Assembly (NCBI GenBank): GCA_035476575.1
Contig: DATILL010000004.1
Location: 1 to 10,305, forward strand
DNA: 10,305 nt
Origin: DATILL01 sp035476575
Lineage (GTDB): Bacteria > Actinomycetota > Actinomycetes > Mycobacteriales > JACQDL01
Direction: 5' to 3'
Shown here piece by piece: positions 1 to 5,790 of this stretch (the stretch's first letter is position 1; the number at the start of each line of letters is the position of its first letter). The position numbers and the translations under genes are program-made. Below the pieces are notes generated by a model. That model ran no database searches and was not told where the DNA came from. It saw only the letters and a list, made by a program, of their open reading frames with translations.

Positions 1-1826
1 GGGTGCAGCTCGACGAACGCCTCGGGCGCGCTCCCGTTGAGCGCGGCGATCCGGCGGGTCTGTGCCCCGCTCTGGTAGTGCTGCATCACCCGCCCGGTGG
101 TCAGGTAGACCGGGTACTCCGGGTCCAGGTCCTCCGCGGCGCCGCGGTGCCGCACCGGCACGAGCCGGGCACGGCCGTCCGGCGTGCCGAACCGGTCGAG
201 GAACAGCCGCGGCGTCGGCTCCGGCGCGCACGGCCAGAACATGTCGCCCTCGGCGTCGATACGCTTGTAGTCGATGCCCGAGTAGTCGGCGACGCCACCG
301 GCCGAGGCGCGCCGCAGCTCGTCGAACACCGTCTCGGGGAAGGCCGGGAAGCCGCTCACCCAGCCCAGCCGGGCGGCCAGCGCGGACAGGATGGACAGGT
401 CGGTGCGCACCCCGGGCGGGGGAGCGACGGCCCGCCGCCGCCGGATCACCCGGCCCTCCAGGTTGGTCATCGTGCCGTCCTCCTCGGCCCACTGGGCGGT
501 CGGCAGCACGACGTCGGCGTACTCCGTGGTCTCCGACGGCACCAGGTCGGCGACCATGAGCAAGTCCAGGTCGGCCAGCCGCCGCCGGATGTGCGCGGCC
601 CGCGGCGCCGAGACCGCCGGGTTGCTGCCGAAGACCAGCAGCGCGCGCGGCCCGCCGAGGGTGCCGAGGGAGTCCAGCAGCTCGTACGCCGACAGGCCGG
701 GGCCGGGCAGGTCGGCCGGGTCGACCCCCCACACCGCGGCGACGTGCGCGCGGGCGGCCGGGTCGTCGATCTTGCGGTAGCCCGGGAGCTGGTCGGCCTT
801 CTGGCCCTGCTCCCGGCCACCCTGGCCGTTGCCCTGGCCGGTGACGGTGCCGTACCCCGAGCCGGGCCGGCCGGGCAGCCCGAGCGCCAGCGCCAGGTTG
901 ATGAACGCCGTCACCGTGTCGGTGCCGGTGGCGTGCTGCTCGGCGCCGCGGCCGGTCAGCAGGTAGGCGCTGCCGGCCGTGCCGATCAGCTCGACGGCCT
1001 GCCGCAGCATCGGCGCCGGCACGCCGGTGATCCGCTCCACCCGCTCCGGCCAGTACCGGGCGACCTCCTGGTGTACGGCCTCCCACCCGGTGGTGCGGGC
1101 CTCGACGTAGGCCTTGTCGACGTACCCGGCCCGGATGGCCAGGTGCAGCAGGCCGTTCGCCAGTGCGAGGTCGGTGCCGGGGGTGAGCTGCAGGTGCAGG
1201 TCGGCCAGCGCGGCGGTGGCGGTGCGCCGCGGGTCCACCACCACCAGGGCACCGCCCCGGTCCCGCATCCGGGCCAGGTGCCGGGTCAGCGGCGGCATCG
1301 TCTCGGCCAGGTTGCCGCCGGCCAGCAGCACGGCGTCGGCCTCGGCCACGTCGGTCAGCGGGAACGGCAGCCCGCGGTCGACCCCGAAGGCGCGGTTGCC
1401 TGCCGCGGCGGCCGAGGACATGCAGAACCGCCCGTTGTAGTCGACCAGCCGGGTGCGCAGCGCCACCCGGGCGAACTTGCCGAGCAGGTAGGCCTTCTCG
1501 TTGGTCAGCCCACCGCCGCCGAACACCGCGACGGCGTCCCGGCCGTGCGCCCGCTGCAGCCGGGTCACCTCGCTCGCCACCCGGTCCAGCGCGACCGCCC
1601 ACGGCACCGGCCGGAGCGGCTCGCCCTTGCTGGCCCGCATCAGCGGCCTGGTCAGCCGCTCCGGGCTGGTGAGCAGCTCGGCCGCCGTCCAGCCCTTCTG
1701 GCACAGCCCGCCAGCGTTGGTCGGAAAGTCCCTCGACCGGACCTCGACCGGCATGTCCACGCCGGTCCGGACCAACGTCATGCCGCACTGCAGGGCACAG
1801 TAGGGGCAGTGCGTGTCGGTCCGCAT
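1..1826 (-). CDS. nasC: Assimilatory nitrate reductase, catalytic subunit (molybdopterin oxidoreductase), 3' end missing
   Basis: Reduces nitrate to nitrite in the cytoplasm with a Mo-bis-MGD cofactor and one [4Fe-4S] cluster. Read from ATG at 1826 it gives 608 residues and leaves the window without a stop. Family members are about 700 residues, so roughly the last 90-100 are missing. The cluster ligands lie at the extreme N-terminus: C7-x2-C10-x3-C14, then C42 in GGLCQKG. NGRFCMSS near residue 135 carries the presumed Mo-ligand cysteine of nitrate-reductase-type enzymes. GQGNGQGGREQGQ near 330 and VFGSNPAVSAP near 400 are cofactor-binding motifs of the family. There is no Tat signal peptide, so it is the assimilatory, not the periplasmic, type. 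A GAGGA ribosome site lies 9-10 bases upstream. It follows narK in the same direction, with its own operator-like palindrome in the spacer. The symbol could equally be narB. Confidence 0.93.
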   Translation of the reverse strand, partial: MRTDTHCPYCALQCGMTLVRTGVDMPVEVRSRDFPTNAGGLCQKGWTAAELLTSPERLTRPLMRASKGEPLRPVPWAVALDRVASEVTRLQRAHGRDAVAVFGGGGLTNEKAYLLGKFARVALRTRLVDYNGRFCMSSAAAAGNRAFGVDRGLPFPLTDVAEADAVLLAGGNLAETMPPLTRHLARMRDRGGALVVVDPRRTATAALADLHLQLTPGTDLALANGLLHLAIRAGYVDKAYVEARTTGWEAVHQEVARYWPERVERITGVPAPMLRQAVELIGTAGSAYLLTGRGAEQHATGTDTVTAFINLALALGLPGRPGSGYGTVTGQGNGQGGREQGQKADQLPGYRKIDDPAARAHVAAVWGVDPADLPGPGLSAYELLDSLGTLGGPRALLVFGSNPAVSAPRAAHIRRRLADLDLLMVADLVPSETTEYADVVLPTAQWAEEDGTMTNLEGRVIRRRRAVAPPPGVRTDLSILSALAARLGWVSGFPAFPETVFDELRRASAGGVADYSGIDYKRIDAEGDMFWPCAPEPTPRLFLDRFGTPDGRARLVPVRHRGAAEDLDPEYPVYLTTGRVMQHYQSGAQTRRIAALNGSAPEAFVELH

Positions 1827-1829
1827 ACT

Positions 1830-1844
1830 TACTGATCCTCAGTA
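1830..1844 (-). promoter_or_regulatory. Small hairpin over the nasC ribosome-binding site
   Basis: The minus-strand sequence TACTGA-GGA-TCAGTA forms perfect 6-bp arms around a 3-base loop. The GAGGA Shine-Dalgarno sequence lies in the loop and the upstream arm, and the ATG begins 3 bases after the hairpin. If the RNA folds this way it would limit ribosome access. The stem is short and AT-containing, so a regulatory role is only inferred. Confidence 0.4.
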
Positions 1845-1871
1845 CCGGGGTTTCCGGCTCGGTGTTGTCCT

Positions 1872-1909
1872 GTTACGTGCGTGCAAAATGCGGTGCATAC
1901 GCAGGTAAC
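1872..1909 (-). promoter_or_regulatory. Candidate GlnR operator upstream of nasC
   Basis: A 38-bp dyad with the arrangement GTTAC-n6-GCAAA-n6-TGCAT-n6-GTAAC. The outer arms GTTACgTGCGT and ACGCAgGTAAC match at 10 of 11 positions. One flanking base pair (1871/1910) extends them to 11 of 12. The 11-bp periodicity of 5-mers fits the a-b-a-b layout of actinobacterial GlnR boxes (gTnAc-n6-GaAAc repeated). The first a-site is perfect and the last b-site matches 4 of 5; the inner two are weaker. It lies 46-83 bases upstream of the nasC ATG, a sensible place for an activator. GlnR control of nitrate assimilation genes is established in Streptomyces and mycobacteria. Binding here is inferred. Confidence 0.65.
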
Positions 1910-2000
1910 AAGATCGTGAATCCCAGGGGCGCCCGCGGTCGCTGACAGCTCGACGCCGGCCCTCATTTCGGGCCGGCGCACAGGGCCGGAGCTCGCGGGA

Positions 2001-2030
2001 GGGCCAGAAGTCCGCGGGCCAGAAGTTCGC
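2001..2030. repeat. 15-bp tandem repeat, two copies
   Basis: GGGCCAGAAGTCCGC at 2001-2015 is followed directly by GGGCCAGAAGTTCGC at 2016-2030, one mismatch. The core AGTCCGCGGGC recurs at 2009, 2024 (one mismatch) and 2061, so the spacer has grown by local duplication of a GC-rich word. The last copy forms the left arm of the hairpin after narK. No function is evident. Confidence 0.7.
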
Positions 2031-2061
2031 GGGCGCCGAAAAGGCCCGCAGGCGTCGAATA

Positions 2062-2095
2062 GTCCGCGGGCATGGCGATTGTCCCGCCCGCGGAC
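2062..2095 (-). terminator. Terminator-like hairpin downstream of narK
   Basis: GTCCGCGGGC (2062-2071) and GCCCGCGGAC (2086-2095) are perfect 10-bp arms with a 14-base loop, starting 9 bases after the narK stop. A second weaker dyad, GCGGGC (2029-2034) / GCCCGC (2044-2049), encloses TTTT on the minus strand. There is no clear T-tract after the main stem, which is usual for actinobacterial terminators. It could separate narK from nasC transcription or stabilise the narK mRNA end. Confidence 0.5.
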
Positions 2096-2103
2096 GGAGA
2101 TCG

Positions 2104-3498
2104 TCAGATGTCGGCGGTGGCCAGGCTCGGTGCTTTCGCGGCCATGAAGCTGCGGCGGGTGTAGTACCACCAGGTGGCGAACACACAGGTCGCGTAGAAC
2201 GCGAGGAAGGTCATGAACGCCGTGGCGATCGCCTCCGGCGGCACCAGGCCCTTGTTCTGCAGGCCGAGCACGCCGAAGGTCGCGACGATGACGAACCCGC
2301 CGAAGGCCCCCACCGCGGACGCGAGCCCGATGACCGCTGAGCCCTCCCGCCGTCCGGTGGCGATGGCGGTCTCGCGGTCCGGGCCGCCGGGGGTGGAGAC
2401 CTCGCGCAGCGCCTGCCGCTGGAAGATCATCGGGATCATCCGGTACGTCGACCCGTTGCCCAGGCCGGTGGTCACGAACACGAACAGGAACGCGGCCAGG
2501 AAGAACGGCCAGCTCTTGGCGTTCACCGCCGCGATGACCAGGACCGTGCCGCCGGCCATGGCGACGAAGGTCCAGAAGGTCACCCGCGCGCCACCTATCT
2601 TGTCGGACAGCCAGCCGCCGAACGGCCGGGCTACCGAACCGACCAGTGCGCCCAGGAACGCGACATTGGCCACCTTGACGTCCGGAAACTGGACCTTGAT
2701 CAGCAGCGGGAACGCCGCCGAGTAGCCGATGAACGAGCCGAACGTGCCGATGTACAGCCAGGACATCACCCAGGTGTGCTTGTGTCGCACGACGGAGATC
2801 TGCTCCCGGAACGGGGACAGGGACGCCGTCAGGTTGTCCATGAAGAACCAGGCGCACACCGCGGCGGTGACGGCCAGCCCGGCCCACACGTAGCCGGCCC
2901 GCACCAGGCTGACGCCGCTGGCGTCGGCGGCGACCAGGCCGAACAGGCCGCCGGCACCGATGATCACGGGCAGGAAGAGCTGGATCATGCTCACCCCGAT
3001 GTTGCCGCCCGCGGCGTTCAGCCCCAGCGCGCTGCCCTTCCTGGAGTCGGGGTAGAAGAAGTTGATGTTGGTCATGCTGGACGCGAAGTTGCCGCCGCCG
3101 AAGCCGGCGGTCGCCGCGATGAGCAGGAAGACCCAGTACGGCGTGGTCGGGTTTCCCACCGCGTAGGTGAGCAGCAAGGTCGGGATCACCAGCAGCAGGG
3201 CGCTGACGACCGTCCAGTTCCGGCCGCCGAACCTGGGCACCGCGAACGTGTAGGGTATCCGCAGCAGCGAGCCGACGAAGTTCGGGACGGCGACCAGAAA
3301 GAACAACTGGGCGGCAGTGAGGTGAAAGCCGTTCTTCGTGATCAGATACGTTGCTGTGATGCTCCACAACAGCCATACCGAGAACCCGGTGTTCTCGGCA
3401 AAGATTGAAAAGATCAAGTTCTTGCGAGCGACCTTGCGCCCGGTCCGCTCCCAGAACTCGGGCTCTTCCGGTCGCCAATCGTTGATCCAGCGGGCCAT
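2104..3498 (-). CDS. narK: Nitrate/nitrite porter, NarK family (MFS)
   Basis: Twelve-helix major facilitator that imports nitrate and/or exchanges nitrite. The product has 464 residues, a usual family length. The first nitrate signature lies at 132-169 (GFGGGNFASSM, then KGSALGLNAAGGNIGV) and the second at 344-359 (TGLGNGSTYRMIPMIF). The substrate-binding arginines of NarK probably correspond to R80 (in LLRIPYTF) and R353. RPFGGWLSDKIGG near 291-303 is the MFS inter-helix loop motif. I chose ATG 3498 because GGAGG sits 8 bases upstream. GTG at 3507 or 3504 would overlap that site. nasC lies downstream in the same direction, so the pair imports and reduces nitrate. Transport direction and subgroup (nitrate/proton symport or nitrate/nitrite antiport) cannot be settled from sequence alone. 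Confidence 0.95.
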   Translation of the reverse strand: MARWINDWRPEEPEFWERTGRKVARKNLIFSIFAENTGFSVWLLWSITATYLITKNGFHLTAAQLFFLVAVPNFVGSLLRIPYTFAVPRFGGRNWTVVSALLLVIPTLLLTYAVGNPTTPYWVFLLIAATAGFGGGNFASSMTNINFFYPDSRKGSALGLNAAGGNIGVSMIQLFLPVIIGAGGLFGLVAADASGVSLVRAGYVWAGLAVTAAVCAWFFMDNLTASLSPFREQISVVRHKHTWVMSWLYIGTFGSFIGYSAAFPLLIKVQFPDVKVANVAFLGALVGSVARPFGGWLSDKIGGARVTFWTFVAMAGGTVLVIAAVNAKSWPFFLAAFLFVFVTTGLGNGSTYRMIPMIFQRQALREVSTPGGPDRETAIATGRREGSAVIGLASAVGAFGGFVIVATFGVLGLQNKGLVPPEAIATAFMTFLAFYATCVFATWWYYTRRSFMAAKAPSLATADI

Positions 3499-3558
3499 GA
3501 GCACCACCTCCGAGCCCCGGACCGTAGGGAAGCTCGGTTAAGAGCGCTCGCCGGCTGT

Positions 3559-3574
3559 GTTTCGGCGGTGCAAC
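3559..3574 (-). promoter_or_regulatory. Possible GlnR half-operator upstream of narK
   Basis: On the minus strand GTTGC-ACCGCC-GAAAC matches the GlnR a-site/b-site pair gTnAc-n6-GaAAc with a perfect b-site and one mismatch in the a-site. It lies 61-76 bases upstream of the narK ATG, similar to the nasC palindrome. The next 5-mer at the same spacing (GTGAG) is a poor match. A single pair like this can occur by chance, so support comes mainly from position and the shared pathway. Confidence 0.35.
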
Positions 3575-3752
3575 GTGGATCTCACGACAAGTCTGCGTTC
3601 CCGAGATGTGCCATGTTGCGGCTTCTTTACGGACGTAAGACACTGGCGCTCATGGCCTATACCACTTGCTACGCCACCATCGTTGATCTTCGATAACTCC
3701 CGGATGCCGTCCCTCGGCCCGTGGCCACGAGGGTGGTAGCGTTCCGGGATGT

Positions 3753-3771
3753 GCGGCCGGCATCCGGCCGC
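3753..3771. repeat. Perfect inverted repeat, 8-bp arms, 3-base loop
   Basis: GCGGCCGG-CAT-CCGGCCGC would form a very stable hairpin on either strand. An overlapping alternative dyad, GGATG (3747-3751) / CATCC (3761-3765), could compete with it. It lies about 255-275 bases upstream of narK. It could be a terminator for unknown upstream transcription or a protein site. Confidence 0.5.
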
Positions 3772-3794
3772 GATCATCGGATAGTGATCATCGG
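3772..3794. repeat. 9-bp direct repeat pair GATCATCGG
   Basis: GATCATCGG at 3772-3780 and again at 3786-3794, separated by ATAGT, a 14-base period. It directly follows the 3753-3771 hairpin. Its purpose is unknown. Paired direct repeats upstream of a regulated gene can be operator half-sites. Confidence 0.5.
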
Positions 3795-3830
3795 CTCATG
3801 CCGACGGCGGTGGGGAGTCGCGGGTAGTTT

Positions 3831-3856
3831 GGGGTCACCGCGTCATGGGGGTCACC
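3831..3856. repeat. 9-bp direct repeat pair GGGGTCACC
   Basis: GGGGTCACC at 3831-3839 and 3848-3856, a 17-base period. Each copy contains the near-palindrome GGTCACC. It lies about 330-360 bases upstream of the narK start. A regulator site is possible but not shown. Confidence 0.45.
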
Positions 3857-3937
3857 CAGTGTCCCCGTCTGGGCCGTCAGTCCGGCTATGACATTCGCCA
3901 TAATGGGTGATCAACGAGGCCTATCGCACCTATGGAG

Positions 3938-3961
3938 ATAGTCGTACTATTGTGCCGGCAC
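3938..3961. repeat. Two adjacent palindromes
   Basis: ATAGT-CGT-ACTAT (3938-3950) is followed one base later by GTGCCGGCAC (3952-3961). An overlapping dyad, CTATC (3921-3925) / GATAG (3937-3941), precedes them. On the minus strand TAGGTGC occurs twice here. The AT-rich content stands out against the surrounding GC-rich DNA and would suit an operator or a promoter. Confidence 0.45.
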
Positions 3962-4093
3962 CTAGCCGGAGGACCTGACCCCTCCTCCTGCCGACGCCGA
4001 TCGGCTCTGCCCTCCAGGTCGGTCTCGACCTCGGTGGTGTGGCGCGTGACCGAGGCGGCGTTCGGCCCGGTGCCCTGAGACGGCACCCCCAGG

Positions 4094-4119
4094 GGGCCTC
4101 CGGCAGTTGCTGGAGGCCC
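4094..4119 (-). terminator. Terminator-like hairpin after the minus-strand cluster
   Basis: GGGCCTCCGGC (4094-4104) and GCTGGAGGCCC (4109-4119) pair over 11 positions with one mismatch around a 4-base loop. It starts 45 bases after the stop of the small ORF at 4165. Three further perfect dyads follow in the direction of minus-strand transcription: GGTGCC/GGCACC (4069-4087), CCTCGGT/ACCGAGG (4029-4055) and AGGTCG/CGACCT (4016-4031). No T-run follows. The position suits termination of the 7617-4165 transcript. Confidence 0.6.
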
Positions 4120-4164
4120 TCGACCAACTCCGGCCAGCTCCGCCGGCTCACGGCAACATCGTGC

Positions 4165-4392
4165 TCAGGCTCGGACCGGCCGCACCGCGGACAGCCACCG
4201 TTCCAGCGGCAGCGAGCCGCGCTTGGCAGCGGTGATGCCGGCGTCGAGCAGGACGGAGTACGGCGTCGCCGCGAGGTCAGGCACCTGCGGGCGGGCCAGG
4301 AACGCATCCAGCTCGCCCTCGCCGAAGTCGTCCGGATCGTTGCCAGTCAGCCGGCACCAAAGCTGAAAAACGGTGAGCTCAGCAGTCCCCAT
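4165..4392 (-). CDS. Small protein of unknown function, 75 residues
   Basis: I do not recognise this protein. From ATG 4392 it reads MGTAELTVFQLWCRLTG and continues as an acidic stretch (NDPDDFGEGELDAF), then ends LERWLSAVRPVRA. After the first dozen codons the third positions are mostly G or C, as in the neighbouring genes, which supports coding. The frame stays open upstream to a GTG at 4464 overlapping the preceding stop as GTGA, but that extension uses codons rare here (CGA, TTT, ATA, GTA). I therefore prefer ATG 4392, 69 bases after the TIGR00300 gene. An AGGAG sits only 2 bases before the ATG, closer than normal, so the start is uncertain. There is no signal peptide, membrane segment or cysteine pair. 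Being last before a terminator-like hairpin, it may be cotranscribed with the cluster. Confidence 0.5.
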   Translation of the reverse strand: MGTAELTVFQLWCRLTGNDPDDFGEGELDAFLARPQVPDLAATPYSVLLDAGITAAKRGSLPLERWLSAVRPVRA

Positions 4393-4460
4393 GTCTCCTA
4401 CGATCCGCTGCTCACGCTGCGGCTTAGCGACAGTCACGTTGCGTATCGTAAAACGTCGGG

Positions 4461-5774
4461 TCACGACTCGGCGCCAGGGTGGTCGCCACGGTGATCGCCG
4501 CCGTGGTCACCACGGTGGCCCGGCACCAGCTCGCGGGCGAGCTGCTCGACGAACAGCCCGATGTCGGTGACGATGCCGATGGCCTGAGCGCTGCCCCGGT
4601 CGGCCAGCTTGGTCACCGTTGCCGGGTTGATGTCGACGCAGACCAGCGGGATCGACGCCGGCAGGATGTTGCCCGTCGCGATGCCGTGCAGCATCGTCGC
4701 CACCACGATGCAGAAACCCACGTCGGCGAGCCCCGCCCGCATCGCCCGCTGCCCGGCGACCACGTCCGTGTACACGTCCGGCAGCGGCCCGTCATCGCGT
4801 ACCGAGCCAACCAGCACGAAGTCCCTGCCGGCCGTCACCAGCGCGTGCATGACCCCGGTACGAAGCACGCCGTACCTGACCGCCGCCGCGATCGAGCCGC
4901 ACCGCCGGATGGTGTTGATCGCCCGGATGTGGTGCTCGTGCCCGTGCGGCACGCCGCGCCCCTTGGCCAGGTCCATCCCGAGCGAGGTGCCGAACAGCGC
5001 TGCCTCGATGTCGTGGGTGGCGAGCGCGTTGCCGGCGAACAGCACGTCGACGTACCCGGCGTGGACCAGCTCAGCCATGGCCGGCGCCGCGCCGGTGTGC
5101 ACGATGGCCGGGCCGCCCACCCAGAGCACCCGCCGGCCGGCCTCCTTCACCTCGCGCATCTGGGCGGCGATCCGGCGTACCTGCAACGACTGCGGCTTCT
5201 CGCTGGACACGTCCGAGGACATGAAGCCGAAGCCGTGGTCCTCCTCGTCGTGCCACGGCGGGATGACCTTCACCCCGGTCGCGCCGCAGACGATCAGGTC
5301 GCCGACCCGTACGTCGGAGACCGGCACGGTGCGTGCGACGCCGTCCCGGACCAGCAGCCCGCAGTCCATCTCCGGCTGGTGGACCGGCAGCCACTGCCCG
5401 TCGACGCGCACCACCGTCTCCAGGTTGGTGGTGGAGTAGAAGTCCTCGGGGAAGATGCCGTCCCGTTCCGCGGGCCGCAGCACGGCCTCGCCGGGATGTA
5501 CCGGGTTGACCCCGTGGATCTGCACCCGCATCAGGATCCGCTGCAGCTCCGCCGGGTCCGCGGAGCCGATCTCCATCCGGGCGTAGGACTCGTCCTGGTG
5601 GTTCCTGCCCAGGTCCAGCCGGGAGATGGTGTAGTCGCCGCCATACTCCAGCACGTCGTCCAGCACCCGGGCGAGCACTCCGGAGTCCAGCAGGTGACCG
5701 CGGATCTCCACGGTCTCGGCGTAGTGGGTCTCGGCCTGGGGGGTGTCGCCGTGGGAGGTGTCGCTGCGCTGCAC
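4461..5774 (-). CDS. TIGR00300 / LOR-SDH-domain protein, putative ornithine cyclodeaminase-type enzyme, with His-rich tail
   Basis: The product has 437 residues from GTG 5774. The N-terminal third (about 20-110, VEIRGHLLDSG to VHPGEAV) is the LOR/SDH conserved region. The rest matches the TIGR00300 family: FYSTTN (112-117), MDCGLL (136-141), GGPAIVHTGA (220-229), FAGNALATHD (246-255) and a histidine group H277, H279, H281, H282. Relatives include the C-terminal part of cyanobacterial AgrE and archaeal proteins linked to conversion of ornithine to proline and ammonia. The arginine dihydrolase domain of AgrE is absent. Assignment to ornithine is inference. ATG 5834 is possible but overlaps the upstream gene by 44 bases. 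GTG 5774 has a leaderless-type TACGCT-n6-GTG arrangement and no Shine-Dalgarno. The C-terminus carries three xGDH repeats, unusual for the family. It sits 16 bases after the membrane-protein gene. Confidence 0.85.
   Translation of the reverse strand: MQRSDTSHGDTPQAETHYAETVEIRGHLLDSGVLARVLDDVLEYGGDYTISRLDLGRNHQDESYARMEIGSADPAELQRILMRVQIHGVNPVHPGEAVLRPAERDGIFPEDFYSTTNLETVVRVDGQWLPVHQPEMDCGLLVRDGVARTVPVSDVRVGDLIVCGATGVKVIPPWHDEEDHGFGFMSSDVSSEKPQSLQVRRIAAQMREVKEAGRRVLWVGGPAIVHTGAAPAMAELVHAGYVDVLFAGNALATHDIEAALFGTSLGMDLAKGRGVPHGHEHHIRAINTIRRCGSIAAAVRYGVLRTGVMHALVTAGRDFVLVGSVRDDGPLPDVYTDVVAGQRAMRAGLADVGFCIVVATMLHGIATGNILPASIPLVCVDINPATVTKLADRGSAQAIGIVTDIGLFVEQLARELVPGHRGDHGGDHRGDHPGAES
4479..4514 (-). 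repeat. Three 12-bp coding repeats giving a (x-G-D-H)3 tail
   Basis: Within the C-terminus of the TIGR00300 gene, three 12-bp units encode RGDH, GGDH and RGDH, preceded by another H. This gives histidines at 420, 424, 428 and 432, evenly spaced by four residues. The same DNA contains the palindrome CCGTGGT-C-ACCACGG (4501-4515). The regular His spacing suggests metal binding, which is not shown. Confidence 0.75.
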
Positions 5775-5780
5775 GGGGCC

Positions 5781-5786
5781 AGCGTA
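5781..5786 (-). promoter_or_regulatory. Candidate -10 element for a leaderless TIGR00300 transcript
   Basis: TACGCT on the minus strand is followed by exactly six bases (GGCCCC) and then GTG 5774. This is the TANNNT-n6-start pattern of actinobacterial leaderless genes. No good -35 is visible. It would let the gene be transcribed apart from the genes before it. Confidence 0.4.
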
Positions 5787-5790
5787 GGTC

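Larger units (their letters stand above)
3499..4164. other. Gene-poor spacer of about 670 bases, rich in inverted repeats
   Basis: No reading frame here shows the strong third-position GC of its neighbours or a recognisable product; the short frames of 60-79 codons contain rare codons and no motif. It is the upstream region of narK and the downstream region of the 7617-4165 minus-strand cluster. It is more AT-rich than the genes. It holds perfect dyads at 3711-3733 (CCCTCG/CGAGGG), 3720-3729 (CGTGGCCACG), 3753-3771, 3938-3950, 3952-3961 and 4016-4119, plus two direct-repeat pairs. These suggest operators and terminators rather than a missed protein. Confidence 0.6.

Noticed and set aside
3..1835. 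610-codon open frame on the plus strand
   Set aside because: It is antisense to nitrate reductase, whose motifs are unmistakable. The plus-strand translation is low-complexity Arg/Pro/Gly/His-rich, typical of high-GC shadow frames.
2001..2071. Repeats considered as a CRISPR array
   Set aside because: Only two adjacent 15-bp units with no spacers of regular length and no cas genes.
1829..3643. 604-codon minus-strand frame over narK
   Set aside because: Same strand but another frame from narK, Arg-rich with no membrane segments; narK carries the nitrate signatures.
3538..3777. 79-codon minus-strand frame upstream of narK
   Set aside because: Rare codons, no motif, no ribosome site, and it overlaps the region with dyads and the putative narK operator.
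4401..4464. TACGAT and the TTGCGTATCGTAA near-palindrome as a promoter/operator for the small ORF
   Set aside because: A reasonable -10 word and a suggestive dyad, but there is no -35 at a fitting distance and the symmetry is imperfect.
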